64,000 nucleotides of DNA from Vibrio splendidus (GTDB lineage: Bacteria; Pseudomonadota; Gammaproteobacteria; Enterobacterales; Vibrionaceae): the NCBI RefSeq assembly GCF_003345295.1, contig NZ_CP031056.1:930001-994000 (forward strand), given 5' to 3'. Below, in pieces: positions 44,195 through 52,580 of this stretch. The translations under genes and the position numbers were made by a program. The notes under the pieces were generated by a model. That model saw only the letters and a list, made by a program, of their open reading frames with translations. It did not search any database and was not told the origin of the DNA. Positions within the stretch are counted from its first letter, which is position 1. Each line of letters begins with the position of its first letter.

Positions 44195-45787
44195 CTATTT
44201 TGTCCGTTCGATCGTGTGAGACTTAGCCACATTTAGTCCTAAACGCTTAGACAGTCGAGTCAGATTTGCTCGGTCTGTTTTCAGAACTCGTCCTGCTTGC
44301 GCCCAGTTAAAGTTAGCATCTTCCAACACTTCAGTAATGATGCTGCGTTGAAAATCGTCCGTCGCGCCACGTAAACCAGCGGATAGGTCGATCGTTGGTG
44401 TCGATAATGGTGTGTTTTTTACCTGTGTCGTCGCAATCGGTTGATCTTGGTCGAGTGGACCACAATCTTCTTTAGTGATTGTAACGAGGTTTTTGTTAGT
44501 GCTGCGAGCCAATGCTTTCAGTGCTGAACGGCTGATAACGTGTTCAAGCTCACGAACGTTACCTGGCCAACCGTAACGGTTTAGGAATACCAGAACATCA
44601 GAACGGAACTTAACTTGGTTGATACCAAGCTTACGGCGCGCTTGTTCTAGGAAGAAACCAGCTAATAAGCTGATGTCGTCACCGCGCTCTTTCAATGCAG
44701 GTACCGCGATAGGGTACACACTAAGTCGGTGATACAAGTCGGCTCTGAATCGACCGTCTTCAACTTCTTGCTTTAAGTCTCGGTTGGTTGCAGCCAGAAC
44801 ACGAACATCAATGGTTTGGATGTTGTCTTGGCCTACAGGTTGGATTTCGTTGTTTTGCAGCGCACGCAGTAACTTACTTTGTGCTGCCAAAGGCAATTCA
44901 CCAATTTCATCTAAGAACAGAGTGCCGCCGTCGGCTAGGGCAAACTTACCTAAGCGGTTTTTGTCTGCGCCAGTAAATGCGCCACGAACGTGACCAAATA
45001 ATTCACTCTCTACCAAGTTCTCAGGAATAGCAGCACAGTTCACGTAGACCAGCGGATTACGCTTACGTTGCGATTGGTGGTGCAGGGTACGAGCAACGAG
45101 CTCTTTACCAACACCAGTATCACCATGAATCAGAATATTAAACTCAGACGGTGCTACAACCGCGATGTCGTTCTTAAGCGCGACCATGGTGTCACTGTTA
45201 CCAATTAACTCGCCGCCGTCACGTTCCCACGCTTCTACGTTCAACTCTTCCAGTAATTGCTTTGACTGTTTTGCTTGATGCTCAAGTTGCGAGAAAGTCA
45301 TCGCCATCTGCATGGTTGAAGCCGCAATAGCAGCGAGAACTTCTAGGTTACGAGCAGGAATATTCGCAAAGACATCAGGTTTTAGGCTGTCTAGGGTTAG
45401 CACTCCTAACAATTTGTCACCAAACAGCAGAGGTAAACCCATGCAGGCATGCATTGGTAAATCGCCGTCATGGTCGATTAGTAAGCCGTCGAAAGGATCA
45501 GGCAATGAGCTATCAGCATCAAAACGAACAGGAGAACGTGACGCGCAAATCTCATCAAAGCGTGGGTGTTCCGAAATGATAAAGCGGCGACCGAATGTAT
45601 CTCGACTGAGCCCTTGCATTGCGATGGGTACTAGCGTGTCGCCTTGAAGGCTTAAAAGCGCGACGCAATCACACGTTATGGTTTTACGAATGGCATCGAT
45701 TAGGCGATTAAAACGGTCTTGATCGTTCACACCGCTGGCTAAACCAATGGTCATTTCCATGAGAGTGGATGCTGAGATGTCTTGCAT
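44195..45787 (-). CDS. norR: NorR, sigma54-dependent NO-sensing activator
   Basis: This 530-residue protein has the order GAF (about 10-170), AAA+ (about 190-420) and Fis-type HTH (C terminus, WAQAGRVLKTDRANLTRLSKRLG). In the AAA+ domain, Walker A is GDTGVGKE, the sigma54-contact motif is GAFTGA and Walker B is LFLDEIGEL. The GAF domain binds a mononuclear iron that senses nitric oxide. It is divergent from hmp, and GT-N7-AC NorR-type sites stand in its promoter region, as in E. coli norR-norV. In V. cholerae NorR controls hmpA. Confidence 0.95.
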   Translation of the reverse strand: MQDISASTLMEMTIGLASGVNDQDRFNRLIDAIRKTITCDCVALLSLQGDTLVPIAMQGLSRDTFGRRFIISEHPRFDEICASRSPVRFDADSSLPDPFDGLLIDHDGDLPMHACMGLPLLFGDKLLGVLTLDSLKPDVFANIPARNLEVLAAIAASTMQMAMTFSQLEHQAKQSKQLLEELNVEAWERDGGELIGNSDTMVALKNDIAVVAPSEFNILIHGDTGVGKELVARTLHHQSQRKRNPLVYVNCAAIPENLVESELFGHVRGAFTGADKNRLGKFALADGGTLFLDEIGELPLAAQSKLLRALQNNEIQPVGQDNIQTIDVRVLAATNRDLKQEVEDGRFRADLYHRLSVYPIAVPALKERGDDISLLAGFFLEQARRKLGINQVKFRSDVLVFLNRYGWPGNVRELEHVISRSALKALARSTNKNLVTITKEDCGPLDQDQPIATTQVKNTPLSTPTIDLSAGLRGATDDFQRSIITEVLEDANFNWAQAGRVLKTDRANLTRLSKRLGLNVAKSHTIERTK

Positions 45788-45825
45788 AAAGGGCTCATAC
45801 TGTTTGTATTTTTATACATGGTAGA

Positions 45826-45858
45826 GTCTTTATGACACAAAAAAAAGGTCTTTTTGAC
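45826..45858. promoter_or_regulatory. Two NorR-type enhancer sites (GT-N7-AC)
   Basis: GTCTTTATGAC (45826-45836) and GTCTTTTTGAC (45848-45858) match the E. coli NorR consensus GT-N7-AC. Their centres are 22 bases apart, about two helical turns, and lie about 60-90 bases upstream of the sigma54-type promoter of hmp. They also overlap the region upstream of norR, suggesting self-regulation. Confidence 0.7.
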
Positions 45859-45913
45859 TAAAGTTTGAAGTGAATTTTTGAAAGGATGTCAGACACAGCA
45901 AGCTTTCGCATGT

Positions 45914-45928
45914 TGGCACCGTTTGTGC
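45914..45928 (+). promoter_or_regulatory. Sigma54-type promoter of hmp
   Basis: TGGCACCGTTTGTGC has GG and GC separated by exactly ten bases, the invariant sigma54 -24/-12 spacing, with one mismatch to TTGC. The 5' UTR to the hmp ATG would be about 195 bases. Confidence 0.65.
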
Positions 45929-46088
45929 TATGTGTCCATTACGTGTTGTCTATATGACTGAATAACTGACCTATAGTTGATTTGAATCAATTAATGCCCA
46001 TTTATCAGTCCACGTGATTCTCATAAAAAATGCAGTCAGAGAGCTCATTGAGAATGAATTGGTATAAAGTCATCTTTAAATAAAACTA

Positions 46089-46116
46089 GTCAATTTGACT
46101 CAAGTGGTCAAAAGAC
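46089..46116. promoter_or_regulatory. Further NorR-type half sites in the hmp leader
   Basis: GTCAATTTGAC (46089-46099) fits GT-N7-AC exactly. GTCAAAAGAC (46107-46116) is GT-N6-AC, one base short. They lie 21-48 bases before the hmp ATG. Function downstream of the promoter is unproven. Confidence 0.45.
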
Positions 46117-46136
46117 TAAGTGTTCGGAGTAAATCA

Positions 46137-47333
46137 ATGCTAAACAATCTACATATCAACATCATCAAATCGACGATTCCTCTTTTAGAAAGCGCAGGCC
46201 CTGCTTTAACTCAACACTTCTATCAACGTATGTTCACGCATAACCCTGAATTGAAAGATATCTTCAATATGACTCACCAAAGAACAGGTCGCCAAGGTGT
46301 GGCACTGTTTGAAGCTATCGCGGCTTATGCTAAAAATATTGAAAACCTAGCGGCGCTAACCACCGCGGTTGAACGTATTGCACAGAAACACACAAGCTTT
46401 AACATTCAACCAGAGCACTACCAAATTGTTGGTTTGCACCTGATTGAAACACTACGTGAACTAGCCGCTGATGCGTTTACTCCAGAAGTGGAAGAAGCAT
46501 GGACAGCCGCTTACCTATTCTTAGCGCAAGTATTCATCGATCGTGAAGCTGAACTTTACCTACAGCGTAAGCAAGCTGTTGGTGGTTGGGAAGCAGCGCG
46601 TGCGTTTGTGATTGCAGACAAGATCGAAGAGTCAGCGCTAGTAACTAGCTTTATTCTTCAGCCAAAAGACGGCGGTGAAGTTCTGGATTACACGCCAGGT
46701 CAATACATTGGTATCGAAGTGAAACCAGAAGGCTCTCAATACAGCGAAATTCGTCAATATTCTCTGTCTGATAAGCCAAACGGCAAACAATACCGCATCT
46801 CTGTTAAACGTGAAGGGCAAGGCCAAGATACACAAGGTGTTGTATCTAACCACCTACACGATACCGTTGCTATCGGCGATGAAGTTAGCCTATACGCACC
46901 AGCGGGTGACTTTATGTACCAAGAACGCAGCAAGCCAGTAACGCTTATCTCTGCGGGTGTTGGTGTAACGCCAATGCAGTCTATGCTTGAGTTCCTGAAC
47001 AACGAGCAGAAAAACGAACCGGTTCTTTACCTTCATGCTTGTGAAAACGTAGGCCAACACTCTTTCACGACTCGTGTAAAAGACATTGTTGCCGACAAAG
47101 GTTGGTCAGCGAAAACGTGGTACATGAACAAAGACGAGTCTGCATGTGAGAACACACATGAAGGTCAAATGGATCTAGCGTCAATCTCTGATACTAACGG
47201 CTTTGAAGAGAGCGACTTCTACATCTGTGGTCCTGTTGGCTTTATGAAGAACATCGTAGAGCAGTTAGACGCACTTAAAGTGGATCGTTCACGCGTACAT
47301 TACGAAGTATTTGGCCCACACGCTGACTTCTAA
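46137..47333 (+). CDS. hmp: Flavohemoglobin, nitric oxide dioxygenase
   Basis: This 398-residue protein has a globin domain (1-145) with Tyr29 at position B10 and the proximal haem-ligand His85, then a FAD-binding domain (about 150-255, with RQYSLSD) and an NAD-binding domain (about 262-398, SAGVGVTPMQSML and ICGPVGFM). It turns NO and oxygen into nitrate, using NADH. The start ATG 46137 follows GGAGT, and the longer frame to 46095 lacks one. The divergent norR and the sigma54 site make it a clear NorR target. Confidence 0.96.
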   Translation: MLNNLHINIIKSTIPLLESAGPALTQHFYQRMFTHNPELKDIFNMTHQRTGRQGVALFEAIAAYAKNIENLAALTTAVERIAQKHTSFNIQPEHYQIVGLHLIETLRELAADAFTPEVEEAWTAAYLFLAQVFIDREAELYLQRKQAVGGWEAARAFVIADKIEESALVTSFILQPKDGGEVLDYTPGQYIGIEVKPEGSQYSEIRQYSLSDKPNGKQYRISVKREGQGQDTQGVVSNHLHDTVAIGDEVSLYAPAGDFMYQERSKPVTLISAGVGVTPMQSMLEFLNNEQKNEPVLYLHACENVGQHSFTTRVKDIVADKGWSAKTWYMNKDESACENTHEGQMDLASISDTNGFEESDFYICGPVGFMKNIVEQLDALKVDRSRVHYEVFGPHADF

Positions 47334-47389
47334 GATCTCCCAGCAGGTCTAGTAATACTCGCCTGATCGATTAACAACCTTGCCTATTC

Positions 47390-47418
47390 AAAGGTCTCAC
47401 ATTGTGAGACCTTTTTCC
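47390..47418 (+). terminator. Terminator of hmp
   Basis: AAAGGTCTCAC pairs with GTGAGACCTTT around ATT, followed by TT. Confidence 0.85.
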
Positions 47419-47591
47419 GTTTTCATCCCTTCAAATAGTGTTGGTCATGACTATGTAACCTGCGATTTGAATTGGTCGCAGCAATCCCAAATTTTATTTA
47501 GTCGAATCGTATTACGCTGATCTTATTGACCTACATCTCTTAAATGACTTTTTTCATTCGAAATAAATCATTAGAAAATCCGTGTTATTGA

Positions 47592-47611
47592 ATGAAACAA
47601 ATTTGTTTCAT
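47592..47611. promoter_or_regulatory. 20-bp perfect palindrome, candidate LacI-family operator
   Basis: ATGAAACAAATTTGTTTCAT is perfectly self-complementary. It lies 143 bases upstream of the lacI-type gene that starts the phosphodiester operon. LacI-family operators are perfect or near-perfect palindromes of this length, usually with a CG centre; here the centre is AT. Confidence 0.6.
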
Positions 47612-47753
47612 AAATCAAAGTGACGCCATTTGCTTCGAAGGTGCTTTTAACGTTGGTTAAAAGTGTAGATATTGCCTAATTTCATTAATAAAACTGTCAC
47701 ACCTGTCATCTAGTCTTGCGTTCATCAATTAACGGGATGAGTAGGGATAACGA

Positions 47754-48767
47754 GTGAATATCAAGGATGTGGCAGTTCTCGCGGGAGTTTCCCCAGCGAC
47801 AGTCTCTCGATTCGTTAACACACCAGAATCTGTGGCTTCTGCTACAGCTCAAAAGATCGAGCGTGTCATCGATACAACCGGTTATCGAATAGACAGGAAG
47901 TCGCGTGCTCTTGAGTTCAATAAAAACCCAACGATTGGCGTATTGATTCCGAGCTTATTGAATCCTGTATTTTCAGAAGTTGTTGCAGGTATTCAGCAGC
48001 GTGCTCGGCATTTTGGCTACTCGACTATAGTGCTGGACACTCAATATGATAGTGAACAAGAACAACAAGCAGCTATCGATCTGATCCGTCAAAGAGTGGA
48101 AGGTGTGATCTTAACGATAGCCGACGTGTCTGATAATGCTGCACTCGAATTATTACGCAGTTTTAAGTTTCCTTATTGTTTGCTTCACAACCAATCTGTT
48201 GAAAATGAACCTTGTATCTACGTTGATAACTATCAGGCAGGCAAGGATGTTGCACAGAAAATTCTAGAATATGGCCATACAAAGATAGGAATGATTACAG
48301 GGCACTTCGCCTCATCCGACCGAGCAAAAAAACGTTATGAAGGATTCAAACAAGGTCTCTATGAGAAGGGTGTTGAATTAAACCTGCTTCTTGAAGTAGA
48401 CCAAAACAAACTTGTTCCGTTCACTGACTCTGAGATGAGGTTACTAAGTGGTGAGTGTGGTCCTACGGTTTGGTTTTGCAGCAATGATTTGCTCGCGCTA
48501 AAAACAATAAATGCATTGAAGAGTAAAAGTAGACGAATCCCAGAAGACGTTTCAGTTGTGGGTTTTGATGGTATGGGGCTTGGGCAGTTGGTTTGCCCTA
48601 GCTTGGCGACGGTTGCTGTTCCACATGTCGATATGGGAAAAATGGCTGTCGATATTTTGTTTAATACGAAAGCTGGCTCAATCGCACAGCGTGAATTTTC
48701 GCTGAAATATGAATTACAAATGGAGGGATCGCTTGGTGCGGTTCCGGTTATCACCCAATTTAGTTAA
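47754..48767 (+). CDS. LacI-family transcriptional regulator
   Basis: This 337-residue regulator starts with GTG. The HTH is at about 1-25 (NIKDVAVLAGVSPATVSRFV), followed by the hinge helix and a periplasmic-binding-like effector domain (NPTIGVLIPSLLNPVFSEVVAG, EYGHTKIGMITG, PEDVSVVGFDG). It is the first gene of a six-gene run and probably represses it. The effector could be the transported phosphodiester or one of its products. The gap to the binding-protein ATG is 23 bases, so transcription through is likely. Confidence 0.9.
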   Translation: MNIKDVAVLAGVSPATVSRFVNTPESVASATAQKIERVIDTTGYRIDRKSRALEFNKNPTIGVLIPSLLNPVFSEVVAGIQQRARHFGYSTIVLDTQYDSEQEQQAAIDLIRQRVEGVILTIADVSDNAALELLRSFKFPYCLLHNQSVENEPCIYVDNYQAGKDVAQKILEYGHTKIGMITGHFASSDRAKKRYEGFKQGLYEKGVELNLLLEVDQNKLVPFTDSEMRLLSGECGPTVWFCSNDLLALKTINALKSKSRRIPEDVSVVGFDGMGLGQLVCPSLATVAVPHVDMGKMAVDILFNTKAGSIAQREFSLKYELQMEGSLGAVPVITQFS

Positions 48768-48790
48768 CGGACGATTTGTTGGAGAACATA

Positions 48791-49828
48791 ATGACACAAC
48801 ATCATTTAATACAAGCTGGAAAGTTATCAAAAATGAGAAAACTAGCTAGCTTATTCATTGGCTTTGCTGGAGTCGCTTTTCAGGCTCAGGCATCCAATGC
48901 TATTTGTTACAACTGTCCGCCAGAATGGGCGAACTGGGGGGGGCAACTTCAGTTGATCAATAAAGAGCTAGGAATACGAGTTCCTATGGACAACAAGAAC
49001 TCAGGCCAGTCCTTATCCCAACTCGTGGCAGAAAAGAATAGCCCAGTTGCTGACGTGGTTTATTACGGTGTTTCTTTCGGTATTAATGCGACAGAGCAAG
49101 GTGTTGTAGACGCTTATAAACCAAAGAATTGGGAGAAGATACCTGAAGGCATGAAAGATCCTAATGGGAACTGGTTTGCTATTCACTCAGGTACGATTGG
49201 CTTTTTTGTAAACGTAGACGCACTTGATGGTGCTGACGTACCGACAAGTTGGGAAGACCTTTTAAAACCTGAATATCGTGGGATGGTGGGGTACTTAGAC
49301 CCAACGAGTGCCTTTGTTGGCTACGCGAGTGCGGTAGCGGTGAATGAAGCCATGGGAGGGAGTATTGATAATTTTGCCCCAGCAATTGAATATTTCAAGA
49401 AGTTGGCTACTAACCGTCCAATAGTTCCTAGACAAACCTCTTATGCTCGTGTGATTTCTGGAGAGATTCCAATCTTAATCGATTATGACTTCAATGCGTA
49501 TCGTGCCAAATACAATGACTTTACTAATGCTGCCTTTGTTATTCCTAAGGAAGGCTCAATTGCTGTTCCCTATGTAATGAGTAAAGTGAAGAACTCTCCA
49601 AACTCAGAAAATGCCCAGAAGATTTTAGACTTTGTATTGTCAGATAAAGGCCAACAACTGTGGGCTGAAGCATACTTACGCCCGGTTATCGATGGCGTTA
49701 TGAGTGAAGAGGCACAGAGTAAATTTCTTCCTGCAACAGAGTATGAACGAGTTGGGTCTGTAGACTTTACAAAAATGTCCGAAAATCAGTCTACGTTTGC
49801 GGATATGTATATCCGAGAAGTGAATTAA
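48791..49828 (+). CDS. Periplasmic solute-binding protein (family 1) of the phosphodiesterase operon
   Basis: This 345-residue protein has a signal peptide (cleavage near QAQA-SN) and then ICYNCPPEWANWGGQ, with a CYNC pair just after cleavage. Middle segments (GTIGFFVNVDALDG, PTSWEDLLKPEYRGMVGYLDP, ISGEIPILIDYD) match the Fbp/2-aminoethylphosphonate/PotD-like group of binding proteins. I chose ATG 48791 with GGAG upstream. The ligand is not known; the neighbouring metallophosphodiesterase points to a phosphate diester. A hairpin follows at 49850. Confidence 0.85.
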   Translation: MTQHHLIQAGKLSKMRKLASLFIGFAGVAFQAQASNAICYNCPPEWANWGGQLQLINKELGIRVPMDNKNSGQSLSQLVAEKNSPVADVVYYGVSFGINATEQGVVDAYKPKNWEKIPEGMKDPNGNWFAIHSGTIGFFVNVDALDGADVPTSWEDLLKPEYRGMVGYLDPTSAFVGYASAVAVNEAMGGSIDNFAPAIEYFKKLATNRPIVPRQTSYARVISGEIPILIDYDFNAYRAKYNDFTNAAFVIPKEGSIAVPYVMSKVKNSPNSENAQKILDFVLSDKGQQLWAEAYLRPVIDGVMSEEAQSKFLPATEYERVGSVDFTKMSENQSTFADMYIREVN

Positions 49829-49849
49829 TAGCTTATCAAAATGTTGGAT

Positions 49850-49867
49850 GGCGGGGTTAAGCCCGCC
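49850..49867 (+). promoter_or_regulatory. Hairpin between binding-protein and permease genes
   Basis: GGCGGG pairs with CCCGCC around GTTAAG, without a T run. Like the hairpin at 11881, it follows a binding-protein gene and may stabilise the upstream mRNA. It would lie inside the coding region if the permease started at 49841, which favours the start at 49877. Confidence 0.6.
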
Positions 49868-49876
49868 AATATCTCT

Positions 49877-50689
49877 ATGAAAAATAATCGTATTTCCTTA
49901 TTTCTGATTTTACCAGCCATCATCGTTAGCTGTGCATTTTTTTTATTGCCTGTCGCCCAGCTAATCAAGGTGTCGTTAGTGGATGGTGGCGCTATAAGTT
50001 ATTGGCATATTTTAACCAGACCTATTTATTTCAAGAGTCTGGTATCGACGGTTGGACTCTCTGTTCTTGTGACTTTAGTTAGTTTAACGATAGCGACCAT
50101 CACAGGACTATTTTTAACTCGCTATGAATTTAAAGGTAAACAGCTCTTGGTTGCGATGTTGAGCTTTCCACTGGCCTTCCCGGGCGTTGTTATTGGATTT
50201 TTTGTCATCATGCTTGCGGGAAGGCAAGGGCTCTTTGCCCAGTTAGGGCTGATGTTAACGGGTGATCGTTGGATGTTCGCATACACAATGGCAGGGCTAT
50301 TCTTGGGCTATTTATATTTTTCTATTCCCCGCGTGGTTTTGACAGTAATGGGAACGGCTGAAAAGCTTGATCATAACCTACTTGAAGCCGGTCGTTCATT
50401 AGGTGCAAATCGTTGGCAGATCTTTAAGGATGTGACACTTCCTGCTCTAACCCCAGGGTTAATTTCCTCGGGTTCGATATGTTTTGCTACGTCAATGGGC
50501 GCATTTGGTACCGCGTTTACGTTGGCAACGAACATCAACGTTCTTCCTATGACGATATATACAGAATTTACGCTCAATGCCAATTTTGCCATGGCAGCGG
50601 CGCTGAGCTTGATCCTTGGTTTAGTTACTTGGATTTGTTTAGCGTTGGCGAAGCGTCATGGTAACGCATCAGTTGCGATGGGGGGCTAA
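49877..50689 (+). CDS. ABC transporter permease A of the phosphodiesterase operon
   Basis: This 270-residue permease has six hydrophobic segments. The EAA loop (AGRSLGANRWQIFKDVTLPALTPGLI) sits in the middle, as in the Fbp/Pot-type permeases. ATG 49877 (MKNNRISLFL) is chosen over 49841, which would place 12 residues across a GC-rich hairpin. It pairs with the permease encoded just downstream. Confidence 0.85.
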   Translation: MKNNRISLFLILPAIIVSCAFFLLPVAQLIKVSLVDGGAISYWHILTRPIYFKSLVSTVGLSVLVTLVSLTIATITGLFLTRYEFKGKQLLVAMLSFPLAFPGVVIGFFVIMLAGRQGLFAQLGLMLTGDRWMFAYTMAGLFLGYLYFSIPRVVLTVMGTAEKLDHNLLEAGRSLGANRWQIFKDVTLPALTPGLISSGSICFATSMGAFGTAFTLATNINVLPMTIYTEFTLNANFAMAAALSLILGLVTWICLALAKRHGNASVAMGG

Positions 50690-50691
50690 TC

Positions 50692-51480
50692 ATGAAGAAA
50701 GACAAATACTTCTACATTCAACTTCTATTCACACTGACCGTCTGCGCATTCTTGATTGTGCCCGTATTTATGTCGGTAGTCGCTGGCCTTACAAATAACT
50801 ATTTTGTCGGTATTAAAAGCGGATTTACGTTTAGGTGGGTTGAACAGGTATGGGCATTGTACTCAGATACTATTTGGCTAACTTTGCAAATAGCTATCGC
50901 TACCACGCTAATTAATGTTGTCGTAGGTGTGCCTTGTGCTTACGTACTTGCGAAAAGTAAAAGTAGATGGGCTTCTATTTTTGACGAGCTACTTACACTA
51001 CCCATTGCAATTCCGGGGATGGCTATTTCGTTAGGTTTAATTCTAGCCTATGGAGGATTCACTGACTTCCGATCAAGTTGGATGTTTATTCTCGTTGGAC
51101 ATGTGATTTTTACACTGCCGTTCATGGTTAAGTCGGTGCTGTCAATTTTGCAGAGCATTAATTTCCGTGTTCTTGAGGAAGGAGCCGCAAGTCTTGGCGC
51201 GACTTTTTGGCAGCGATTTTTTGATGTGATAATTCCCAACTGCAAGGCCGGTATTGTCGCAGGCATGTTGATGACTCTCACTTTGTCAATTGGTGAATTT
51301 AACCTGACATGGATGCTACACACGCCATTAACTAAGACTTTACCAGTGGGTTTAGCTGACTCATACGCTTCAATGAGGCTTGAAATTAGCTCGGCTTACA
51401 CACTAATTTTCCTTTGTTTAATCCTCCCTCTATTGGTCTTGGCTCAAGCATTGAACAAGAAACCAGTGACAAATAATTAA
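50692..51480 (+). CDS. ABC transporter permease B of the phosphodiesterase operon
   Basis: This 262-residue second permease begins 3 bases after the first ends. The EAA loop is EEGAASLGATFWQRFFDVIIPNCKAGIV. The partner permease and the ATPase that follows complete a standard importer. Most similar to PotC/PhnV-type permeases. Confidence 0.87.
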   Translation: MKKDKYFYIQLLFTLTVCAFLIVPVFMSVVAGLTNNYFVGIKSGFTFRWVEQVWALYSDTIWLTLQIAIATTLINVVVGVPCAYVLAKSKSRWASIFDELLTLPIAIPGMAISLGLILAYGGFTDFRSSWMFILVGHVIFTLPFMVKSVLSILQSINFRVLEEGAASLGATFWQRFFDVIIPNCKAGIVAGMLMTLTLSIGEFNLTWMLHTPLTKTLPVGLADSYASMRLEISSAYTLIFLCLILPLLVLAQALNKKPVTNN

Positions 51481-51493
51481 GATCAAAATCAAT

Positions 51494-52576
51494 ATGTTAG
51501 AACAGCAAAATGGCGTAGAAATTTCGCTAAACAATATTACGAAGACATTTCCAGATGGCACACTGGCGCTGAAGCCAACGAGCCTAAAAATCGAGGCGGG
51601 CGAAATCTTAGTTTTGCTTGGACCATCAGGATGCGGAAAAACAACCACATTACGTATGATTGCGGGCTTAGAGTTTGCTGATGACAACGGTGGAACCATT
51701 GTGTTTGGTGACCACGATGTTACTGGTTTGCCTATCGAGAAGCGTAAAGTGGGGATGGTATTTCAGTCTTATGCGCTATTCCCAAATATGAATGTAAGTG
51801 AAAATATCACTTATGGTTTGAAAGTTCGTGGTGTTGGTGAGTCTGAACGAGCAGGAAGACTCAAAGAAATGCTTAAGATGTTCGATTTGGAAAAGTATGC
51901 CAGTCGAAACGTACATCAGCTTTCTGGCGGACAGCGTCAACGTGTTGCGTTAGCTAGGGCTATCATTACTGAACCTGATGTCCTTTTACTGGATGAACCG
52001 TTATCCGCGTTAGATGCTCTACTGAAGCAAAGGTTGCGCGGCGATATCCGAGACCTTCTAAAAAGGTTGGGAATAACAGCGGTTTATGTGACTCATGATC
52101 AAGAAGAGGCAATGGCTATGGGCGATAGAATTGCAGTTTTAGACCATGGAGAAATTGCACAAATTGGCTCAGCAAAAGATATCTATTTGAGTCCGGTTAA
52201 CAATTTTGTTGCCGATTTCATTGGTCAAATGAACCGTCTCGGAGGACAAGTGAGTGAGGGATGCCTGTTATTGGATACATGTAAGCAGATTATTTTGCCC
52301 GATCAGGTTCTCGCACAAGTATCTACTCACAAAGAAATTAGCGTAATGCTAAGGCCTGAAGATATTTTATTAACGGAAGTGACTGATAAAAACAACGGAC
52401 TAACGGCAACGGTTATTAGTACGGTCTTTCTTGGTGATCGTACACGTGTCACTCTCTCTGGGGTACAGAAAATGAGCACTTTGATGGTTGATTGCTTTGC
52501 GCGCGTTGATTACCAAACTGGTCAAGTTGTCGCGGTCTCTTTTGCCCCTGAACGGCTCATCCCTTTGAAGAAGTAA
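51494..52576 (+). CDS. ABC transporter ATP-binding protein of the phosphodiesterase operon
   Basis: This 360-residue PotA/UgpC-class ATPase has Walker A GPSGCGKTT, Q-loop FQSYALFPNM, signature LSGGQRQR and Walker B LLLDEPLSALDA. A C-terminal TOBE domain (about 280-355, VMLRPEDILLTE) is typical of Fe/spermidine/sn-glycerol-3-phosphate/sugar importers. It precedes the phosphodiesterase by 4 bases. Confidence 0.92.
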   Translation: MLEQQNGVEISLNNITKTFPDGTLALKPTSLKIEAGEILVLLGPSGCGKTTTLRMIAGLEFADDNGGTIVFGDHDVTGLPIEKRKVGMVFQSYALFPNMNVSENITYGLKVRGVGESERAGRLKEMLKMFDLEKYASRNVHQLSGGQRQRVALARAIITEPDVLLLDEPLSALDALLKQRLRGDIRDLLKRLGITAVYVTHDQEEAMAMGDRIAVLDHGEIAQIGSAKDIYLSPVNNFVADFIGQMNRLGGQVSEGCLLLDTCKQIILPDQVLAQVSTHKEISVMLRPEDILLTEVTDKNNGLTATVISTVFLGDRTRVTLSGVQKMSTLMVDCFARVDYQTGQVVAVSFAPERLIPLKK

Positions 52577-52580
52577 TACC

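Noticed and set aside
48359..48754. 131-residue minus-strand frame opposite the LacI-type gene
   Set aside because: Shadow of a clear coding region; codon pattern follows the plus-strand gene.
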